From the NCBI RefSeq assembly GCF_002846415.1, contig NZ_PJMX01000001.1, forward strand, positions 6,138,001 through 6,202,000: a stretch of 64,000 nt of DNA. The letters run 5' to 3'. Of the stretch, positions 35,334 through 45,100 are shown piece by piece. Positions within the stretch are counted from its first letter, which is position 1; each line of letters starts with the position of its first letter. Made by a program: the position numbers and the translations under genes. This stretch comes from Streptomyces sp. TLI_146. GTDB taxonomy: Bacteria; Actinomycetota; Actinomycetes; Streptomycetales; Streptomycetaceae. The notes under the pieces were generated by a model that was not told the origin of the DNA, did no database searches, and saw nothing but the letters and a program-made list of their open reading frames with translations.

Positions 35334-35962
35334 AGCAGGTCAAGCAGGTGCGTCAGGCGCAGGCGGCGAAGGCCGCCCGCGAGGAGCAGGACAAGCAGGG
35401 CCGATACGCGCGCTACCGGCTGCGGTTCGCCCGGCTCACCGCGCTGGCGCGGGTGCACCGGCGCCGGGTGTGGATCGCCGCGGGCGCGGCGGCGGCCGTG
35501 GTCGTCGCCGCGGTGCTGGTCTCGGTGCTGGACAAGGACGACAAGCCGGGGCCGCCGGATCCGCGGGCCCGCCAGTACAAGAACGTCGACGCCTGTCTGC
35601 TGACCGGGGACAAGGGTGTGACCGAGGGCACCGAGGGCGCGCCGGTATGGGCGGGGATGCAGGACGCCTCGAAGGCCACCCACGCGCGCGTCAACTTCGT
35701 CCCGGTGACGGACGAGCAGACCGCCGCCAACGCCACCCCGTTCGTCAACAGCCTCATCCAGCGCTCCTGCGACGTGGTCGTGGCGGTCGGCAAGGCTCCG
35801 GTGGCGGCGGCCGAGGCGGCCGCGAAGGCCCACCCCAAGGTCCGCTTCGTGGTGGTCGGCGGCGAGGCCGCGGCGGCCAATGTGACGGCCGTGAAGCCGG
35901 GTGACGGAGTGAAGGCGGATGTCGCCCGGGCCGTCGAGCAGGGGGTCAATACACCCGGATAG
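35330..35962 (+). CDS. membrane-anchored protein resembling BMP-type binding proteins
   Basis: This 210-residue protein has a basic, Gln/Lys-rich N-terminus, one membrane helix (VWIAAGAAAAVVVAAVLVSVL) and an extracytoplasmic domain. YKNVDACLLTGDKGVTEG and VNSLIQRSCDVVVAVGKAPV recall the first lobe of BMP/PnrA-like nucleoside-binding proteins. At about 130 residues that domain holds only one lobe, so it may be a degenerate or sensor version. No lipobox is present; anchoring is by the helix. Function is not assigned. It lies 143 nt upstream of the RHS toxin gene on the same strand. Confidence 0.75.
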   Translation: MKQVKQVRQAQAAKAAREEQDKQGRYARYRLRFARLTALARVHRRRVWIAAGAAAAVVVAAVLVSVLDKDDKPGPPDPRARQYKNVDACLLTGDKGVTEGTEGAPVWAGMQDASKATHARVNFVPVTDEQTAANATPFVNSLIQRSCDVVVAVGKAPVAAAEAAAKAHPKVRFVVVGGEAAAANVTAVKPGDGVKADVARAVEQGVNTPG

Positions 35963-36105
35963 CCCGGAATTTGTTGTTCCGCACCGCATGAACATGGCAA
36001 AGAAATGTCAAAGGATCATGGGGTGGAAGCAACCTCCGTAAAACCGTGAGGCACGATCGCCTGGCTTTGTCTTCTGTAAGCCTCGCGTAAGTAAAGGCTG
36101 CCTCA

Positions 36106-39100
36106 ATGCGCGCTCGATGGGCTCGAACGTCCCGTCTCTTGTTTCCACCCGGGAGAACCGGACACCGCAGGGCCAGGAGGATCGCCCTCCTGGTCCTGCT
36201 GGCTTTCTCCTTCATGCTGACGACCGAGACGGCGGAGGCCACCGGGGCGACGCTGCCCCGGCTGTCGATGCCCAAGTGGTCCCTGTCGGGCCTGTGGGAG
36301 TGGGCCAACAAGTCCCCGCTCGACACCCCGGACCAGCAGGGCGGCACCGCGCGCGGCAAGAGCCACAGCGCCTCCGCCAAGCAGACCCGGGCCAAGGGCG
36401 GCAACGGCCACCGGCCCGGCAAGGGCAAGGGCGAGCTCGGTGCGTACGAGCGGCCGCAGGACAAGGCCGAGTTGACGAAGACCGGCAAGGCGGCCGGGAA
36501 CGCCAAGAGCTTCGACGCGCGCACCAGCAGGCGCGACGCCAAGAAGTCCACGGCGACCTCGGACTTCTACACCAACACCGACGGCTCCACGACGGTGCGC
36601 CACTACACCGGCCGCTCCAACTTCAAGGCCGCCGACGGCAGCTGGAAGCAGATCGACACCAAGCTGCGCGAGGAGAAGGGCGGCCGGCTGGTCGAGAACG
36701 CCAACTCGCTCGGCGTCGCCTTCGCGCCCGACGCGGTCGCCCCCGACCTCGCCTCGGTCGACTTCGGCTCCGGGCGCTCGCTCTCGTACGGGCTGCACGG
36801 CGCCGCCAAGAGCGAGCCGGTGGTCGACGGTGACTCCACCGCCACGTACGACAACGTTTTCAAGGACACCGACCTCAAGCTGTCGCCGCTCGCCGAGGGC
36901 TTCAAGGAGCGGATCGTCCTGCGCTCCAAGGCGGCGCCCAACACCTGGGTCTTCCCGCTGAAGACCAAGGGGCTCACCCCGAAGATCGCGGACAACGGCG
37001 ACGTGGTGTTCACCGACGCCGACGGCAAGGTGACCGCGACCGTCCCGCACGCCTTCATGGAGGACTCGAAGATCGACCCGCGCTCGGGCGACGCCGCCCA
37101 GTCCCGCGCGGTCCGCTACGAGCTCACCACCCTGGACGGCGCCCCCGCGCTGCGGATGACCGCCGACCGGGCCTGGCTGGACGACCCGAAGCGGGTCTTC
37201 CCGGTCACCGTCGACCCGACGGTGACGGCCAGCAACTCGACGTACACCCAGAACACCATCGGCGGGGACCACTCCACCGAGAACATGATCAAGGTGGGGT
37301 CGTACGACTCCGGCACCAACAAGGCGAACTCGTTCCTCCAGTTCTCCTCGCTGGGCACCACGCTGGCGGGCCAGAAGGTCACCGCCGCGACCCTGAACGT
37401 GTACGCGGTCTGGTCCTCGACCTGCACCGCCGAGCCGTTCAACGTCCACCCGGTCACCAAGGCCTGGACGCCCTCCACGGTCACCAGCTACCCCGGCCCG
37501 ACCTACGGCTCGGCGATCGGCTCGGCGACGGTGGCGCCCGGCGCGTCCTGCACCAACTCCTCCAGCTCCACGAGCGTCGGCGTGAAGATGCCCGTCCCGC
37601 TCAACACGAGCTGGTTCAACACGGTCGCGGGCGGCGGTGCCAACTACGGCCTCGCGATGACCGCGATCACCAGTGACATGCTGCACTGGAAGAAGTTCCA
37701 CTCGGACAACTCCACCACCGCGGGCTTCCGCCCGGCCCTGGACCTGACCTACACGGCCAACGCCGCCCCGCAGATCAACGCCCAGTACCCGCCGGAGAAC
37801 TACCAGGCCAACACGCTCCGCCCGGAGCTCACGGTCTACGCGACCGACGCCGACCACGGCCCGAGCGCCCTGTCGTACTCCTTCGACGTCTTCGACGCGG
37901 ACAGCGGCAGCCAGACCCCGGTCGTCAGCTCCGGCACCCTCACCCAGGGCGCCTGGGCGATCCCGGCCGGCAAGCTGAAGTGGTCCAAGAACTACCTCTG
38001 GTTCGCCACCGTCAGCGACGGCACCAACGCGGTGTCGTACGACAGCCGGTTCACCACCGCCGTGCCGCAGCCCCCGGTGACCTCGGGCCTCAGCCAGAAC
38101 ACCGACGGCCACGAGTTCGACCCCAGCGACGGCAACTACACCACCGACGACACCGACGCGGACGTCGAGGTCACCGGGCCCTCGCTCTCCATCGAGCGCT
38201 CCTACAACAGCCTCGACCCGCGCCAGGACAGCGCGTTCGGCGCGGGCTGGGCGACCATCGCGGACATGAAGGCCGCCGAGGTCAAGGACAGCTCCGGCGC
38301 GGTCACCAGCGTGGTCATCACCTACCCCGGCGGTGAGCAGGTCGCCTTCGGCCGCAACACCGACGGCACCTTCGTCCCGCCGCTCGGCCGGTACGCCCGC
38401 TTCCAGGCGGTCACCGGCGGCTACACGCTGGTCGACAAGGACTTCACCACCTACAGCTTCACCCAGACGACGGCCAAGGCCGGGGTCTACGCGATCAAGA
38501 CCATCACGGACTTCGCGAACCGCGGTGAGACGTTCAGCTACACCAACAACCAGCTGACCAAGATCACGAACACCACGTCCAACCGTTCGCTGACCCTCGC
38601 CTGGCAGACCCCCGCGGGCGCCACCGCCGCGCACGTCAACACGGTCGCCACCGACCCGTCGACCGCGGGCGACGCGTCCACCGCGCAGACCTGGCAGTAC
38701 AGCTACACCGGTGACCAGCTCACCAAGGTCTGCCCGCCCGCCGACTGGTCCAAGTGCATCACCTACGGGTACGCCACCGGCAACCACTACCGCACCACGG
38801 TCCTGGACGAGGACCCGTTCGCGTACTGGCGGCTCGGCGAGGCGGCCGGTGACGGTGTCGCCAAGGACGCGGTCGACCTCAACCAGGGCAAGTACAACGG
38901 CATCTACCACAACGTGACCACTGGGGGCACGGGCGTGCTCGCCGGGTCCACCCAGCCGGCCGCCACGTTCAACGGCACCAGCAGCTACGTGGAGATACCC
39001 AGCGCCCCGGGCGCGACCCCCTCGTACGCGAGCGTCTCGCTCTGGTTCAAGACCTCCCAGGCGGGCGGTGTCCTCTTCTACTACGGCGACAAGCCGCTGA

Positions 39101-42100
39101 GCGACCCCGACCCGGTGGGCACCACGACCCACAACACCCCGGCGGTCTACGTCGGCACCGACGGCAAGCTGCACGGCTGCTTCGCCTCGTCGCCCGGCTG
39201 CAACACCACGATCGTCTCCGCCGCCGCCGTCAACGACAACAAGTGGCACCAGGCCGTCCTCACCGGCGCCGCCACCACCATGTCGCTCTACCTCGACGGC
39301 GTCTCGCAGGGCTCCAAGTCCGGCACCATCAACGACTGGGCGCAGCCCTACCTGACCCTCGGCGCCGGTGTGAACACCGACGGCTGGCCGAACATGAACG
39401 CGGCCGACCCGCTCGGCCACTTCAGCGGCCAGCTCGCCGAGGCGGCGATCTACTCCGAGCCGCTGAGCCAGGACGTCATCACCGCGCAGTACCAGGCGGC
39501 GACCCGGCCGGCCGGGCTGCTCAACAAGATCACCACGCCGAACGGCAAGATCCAGAGCTCCGTCACCTACTCCACCGCCGACGACCTGGTCACCCAGGCG
39601 GTCGACGGCGACGGCGGCACCTGGAAGCTCAACCCGGCCACCGTGACCGGCTCCTCGCAGGTCTACCGCTCGGCCGTGATGGGCGCCGCCCCCTCCGGGT
39701 ACTGGCGCCTCGGTGACGTCCAGGGCGCGCCGCAGGCCGCCAACGAGGTGCACACCGGCTTCGGCACCTACAACACGGTGACCCAGGGCGCGGAGGGTCC
39801 GTTCGGCCCCGACGACGCGACGGCGGTCGACTTCGACGGCGCCGCCTCCTACGCCGAGCTGCCGTACGCCCCGCTGCACCGCTCCGGCAACCGCGCGATC
39901 GAGCTGTGGTTCCGCACCGCCAAGCCCGGTGTGATCGCGGCCGACCAGGCCCGGGTCCCGGGCGACCCGGCGGGCGCGGGCGCCGCCTACTCGCCGCTGA
40001 TGTACGTGGGCGCGGACGGCAAGCTGCGCGGCCACTGGTGGAGCGCCACCGGCAGCGGCACGACCGACTTCGGCTCCAAGGCGGCGGTCACCGACAACGC
40101 CTGGCACCACGCGGTCCTCTCCGCCTCCGGCACCACCCAGACGCTCTACCTGGACGGCGAGAAGCAGGCCGACTACACCGGCGCCGCCGGTGACCAGACG
40201 ACCACCCGCACCTTCATCGGCGCGGGCTTCACCAAGGGCTGGATCAGCTCGCCCTCCGACGTCAGCTACTTCGACGGCTCGATCGCCGAGGTCGCGTTCT
40301 ACGACGCGCCGCTGACCGCGGACGAGGTCGGCCGCCACTACTCGGCCGCCAAGGCGTCCGCCGGCACCGCGCCGGTGCGCACGGTCAAGCTGACCGACCC
40401 GACCGACAAGACGCTGACCTACGTGTACGACGCGGAGCTGGGCAACCGGCTGCTCGCCGCGACCGACACCGGGGGCAACCGGACGACGTACGGGTACGAC
40501 ACGTCCGGCTTCCTGCACACCGTCACGGACGCCAACGGCAACCGCTCGGTGACCGGCCACGACGTGCGCGGCAACACGGTCTCCACGACCACCTGCCAGA
40601 ACACCGCGGCCAACAGCTGCGCCACCGAGTACTACACGTACTACCCGGACGCGACCACCCTGTTCCCGACGATGGACCCGCGCAACGACCTGGTGCTCAC
40701 CGAGCGCGACGGCCGTTCCTCGGGCCCCACGGACAACACGTACCTCACCAGCTACACCTATGACACGAGCGGAAACGTCACTTCGGTGACCACCCCGCCG
40801 GTGCCGGGCTCGCCCGCGGGCCGTACGGCCTCCACGGTCTACACCACCGCGACCACGGTCGCGGCCGAGGGCGGCACCAACTACGCCCCGGCCGGACTCG
40901 TCGCCGAGGTGCGCACACCGGGTGGCCGCAGCACCAAGTACACCTACTTCAAGAACGGCGACCTGGCGCAGATCACCGACGCCAACGGCGCCTCGGTGAA
41001 GTACACGTACGACAACCTGGGCCGCCAGATCACCAAGACCGAGGTCTCCGACTCCTACCCGGCGGGTCTGACGACCACGCTGGCGTACGACAAGGACGAC
41101 CAGGTCATCTCGGAGATCAGCCCCAAGGTCACCAACCGGGTCACCGGCGCGGTGCACCAGGCGAAGTCGACGACCGTCTACGACCCGGACGGCAACGTCC
41201 AGTCCCAGACGGTCGCGGACGCCACCGGCGGCGACACCGCGCGGGTCACCTCGATGACGTACGACGCGTACAACCGGGTCGCGACCCGGACGGACCCGGG
41301 CGGCGACACCACCGCGTTCGAGTACGACGTCTACGGCAACAAGGTCAAGGAGACGGACCCGGCCGGGAACGTCAACGAGTACACCTTCGACGCCGACGGC
41401 AGGCCGCTCACCACCAGCCTGCTCAACTACACGGGCGACCCCAACAGCCCGTCCGCTCCCACCAAGCTGGTGCAGGAGTCGCGGGCGTACGACCCGGCGG
41501 GCCGGCTCGCGTCGATCACCGACGCGATGGGCTGGGTGACCGAGTACACCTACACCGACGACGGCCTCTCGGCCACGGTGGTGCGCAGGGACCCGCAGAA
41601 CAACAAGGCGTTCACCGAGCAGGCGAACACCTATGACGCGGCCGGGAACCTGACCAAGCAGGTCACCAACGACGGCACCACGACCACCTCGTTCACGGTG
41701 GACGCGGCCGACCGTACGACCTCGACCACGATGGACCCGGGCGGGCTCGCCCGGACCAACAAGGTCTCCTACGACCCGGACGACAACGTCGTGTCCGAGA
41801 CGGACTACGACCCGACCGGCGACACCAGCACCACCGACACGCGCTACGACGCGCTCGGCAACGTCACCGGCACCACCGTCCACGACGGCACCACCGCGCC
41901 GGTCGGCCGCTGGAAGTTCAACGAGACCAGCGGCACCAACGCGGCGGACTCCTCCGGCGGCAACAACAAGGTCACCTTCGGCTCCGGCGTCACCCGCTCC
42001 ACCGAGCAGGGCGGCAGCGCGGTCTTCGACGGCACGGCCAACGCGTACGGCCAGGGCACCGGCCCGGCCGTCAACACCAACGGCAGCTTCACCGTCTCGA

Positions 42101-45100
42101 CCTGGGTGAAGCTGGCCGACACCACCGCCAACCACACGTTCGTCTCGCAGGACGGCACGGCCGACCACGGCTTCCAGCTGTACTACTCGACGGCGTACGG
42201 CTGGTCGTTCAACCGGACCTCCGGCGACGTGGCGTCCCCGACGCTGGCCCGTGCCACCTCCGGCACGGCGGCGGTGACGGCCAACACCTGGACGCACCTG
42301 ACGGGTGTCTACGACGCGGCGGCCGGTGAGATCCGGCTGTTCGTCAACGGCGCGCTGAAGGCGACCACCCCGTACAGCGGCTCCTGGGAGGCCACCGGGC
42401 CGCTCCAGATCGGCCGCCGTATGTCGGGCGGCACGCAGGGCGAGTACCACAAGGGCTCCCTCGCGGACGTCCAGGTCTACGGCGAGGCGCTCACCGCGAC
42501 GCAGGTCTCCGGCGTCTACGGCAAGACCCTGCCCGCGGCGGGCAGCTCGGTGCGCACCACCAGCTGGAAGCTGGACCAGCGCGGCATGCCCCTGTCGATG
42601 ACCGACGCCAACGGCGCGACCACCGACTACGGCTACGACGAGTCGGGCCAGCAGACCAGCGTCACCGAGCCGGCGGTCAACGCCGAGCAGAACGGCGGCA
42701 CCCCGGTCTCCGTCCGCCCGGTCTCGATGACCGGTTACAACACGTTCGGCGAGGAGACCGAGTCCTCGGACCCGCTCGGCAACGTGACCGTGACGGCCTA
42801 CGACGGCGAGGGCCAGGAGGCGTCCACGACGCTTCCCGACTACACCCCGCCGGGCGCCACCACGCCGATCAAGGCGGTGAGCTGGAACGAGTACAACCAC
42901 CTCGGCCAGGTCTCCGCGGAGGTCGACCCGCTGGGCAACCGCACCGAGTACACCTACACCCAGCTGGGCGACCTGGCCTCGGTGAAGGAGCCGGGCGGCG
43001 ACACCACGCGCTACACCTACGACACCAACGGCGACCAGCTCTCGGCGACCCGCCCCAACGGCGCCCGCCAGGAGTCGACCTACGACTACCTGGGCCGCGA
43101 GCTCACCAGCACGGACATCGTCCGCCAGCCCACCCAGCGGGCGTACACGGCGATCAACTACTACGACGCGCCGGGGCAGCAGCTGTCCAAGGTGGTGAGC
43201 CCGGCGGGAGTGAGCGAGTCCTACGGGTACAACGCGCTGGGTGAGGTCACGTCCACCACGGACGGGGCCAACAACACGACGCGGTTCACGTACGACCAGG
43301 ACGGGCAGATACTGACGTCCACGGATCCGGACGGGACGAGCACCAAGAACACGTATGACGGGTTCGGTCAGCTGGTCTCGATGAGCGACCTGGACGCGAC
43401 CGGCAAGGTGCTGCGGACCACCAGCTCGACGTACGACCGGATGGGCCGGCAGGCCTCGGTGACCGACTTCCGCGGGCACACCACCAACTTCACGGTGGAC
43501 GCGACCGGAATGATCACCAAGGCCGTGCAGCCGGTCTCCGCGACCGAGTCGATCACGGCGACCTTCGGGTACGACGTGGCGGGCAACAGGACGCGGTTCA
43601 CCGACGGCCGCAACAACGCCTTCCTCACGACGTACAACTCGTGGGGCAGCCCGGAGTCGACGATCGAGCCGGCCACGCCCGCCTATCCCAACGCGGCCGA
43701 CCGCACCTTCACCACGACCTATGACGCCAACGGGCGGGTGAAGGAGGAGCGTTCGCCCGGTGGGGTGAAGGTCGTCGACGACTACGACGCGAAGGGACGA
43801 CTGACCAAGCAGACCGGCACCGGTGCCGAGGCGGCCACGGCCGACCACACCTACGGCTATGACGCCGACGACCGGATCACCTCGGTGACCGGCACCGACG
43901 CCGACACCGGCAAGGACACGTTCAGCTACGACGACCGGGGCCAGCTCCTGTCGACGAGCGGCGCCTCCGGCTCCTCCTCCTTCGCCTACAACGGCGACGG
44001 CAGGATGACCACGCGCACCGACGCGTCCGGTACCTCCACCTACGGCTATGACACCGCGGGACGGCTGTCCACGGTCAACGACGGCGCCACCGGCTCGACG
44101 CTGACCTACGGCTACGACGTCAACAGCAACGTCAAGTCGATCGACTACGGCACCGGCAAGGCCAAGCGCGCCTTCGGCTACGACGCCCTGGAGCAGCTCA
44201 CGTCGGACACCCTGACCTCCCCGACCGGCAAGACGCTGGCCTCGGTCAACTACGGGTACGACGAGAACGGCAACGAGACGTCGAAGACGACGACCGGGGT
44301 CGCGGGCGCCTCCGCCAACACGTACACCTACGACTGGGCGAACCGCCTGTCGTCCTGGAACAACGGGACGACGACGGAGAGCTACGGCTACGACGCCTCC
44401 GGCAACCGGACACGCGTGGGCGGCGACACCTACACCTACGACGCCCGCAACCAGCTCACCTCCGACGGGCACAACGCGTACGCGTACACCGCCCGCGGCA
44501 CCATGAGCTCGATGACGGACGACGGCAACAAGGTCAGCGTCATCAAGGCGGACGCGTTCAACCGGGTGATCAACGAGGGCGACCGTACGTACGCGTACGA
44601 CGGTCTGGACCGGGTGCTCACCGCCAGTGACCCCGGCACCGGCCCGCTGTTCACCTTCCAGTACAGCGGCCTGGGCAACGACGTGGCCTCCGACGGCTCG
44701 TCGACCTACAGCCGCAACGGCGACGGCGGGCTGCTCGGCATCAAGTCGGGCACCAGTTCCGTGCTGGCGATGACCGATGTCCACAGCGATGTCATCGCGC
44801 AGTTCACGGCGGGCGGCGAGGCGCTGTCGGGGTCGACCACCTACTCGCCGTTCGGCAAGGTCAACCAGACCGCCACCATGCTGGGACAGCTCGGCTACCA
44901 GTCGGGTTGGACCGACCCCGAGACGGCCAAGGTCAATATGGCCGCTCGCTGGTACTCGCCGCAGACCGGCCAGTTCAACAGCCGGGACACGGCGGACGTG
45001 GACGGCCTGCCGGCCTCGATCGGCGCCAACAAGTTCGCCTACGCCAACGCCAACCCGATGACCATGACCGACCCCACCGGTCACTGGAGCTTCGGCGGGG

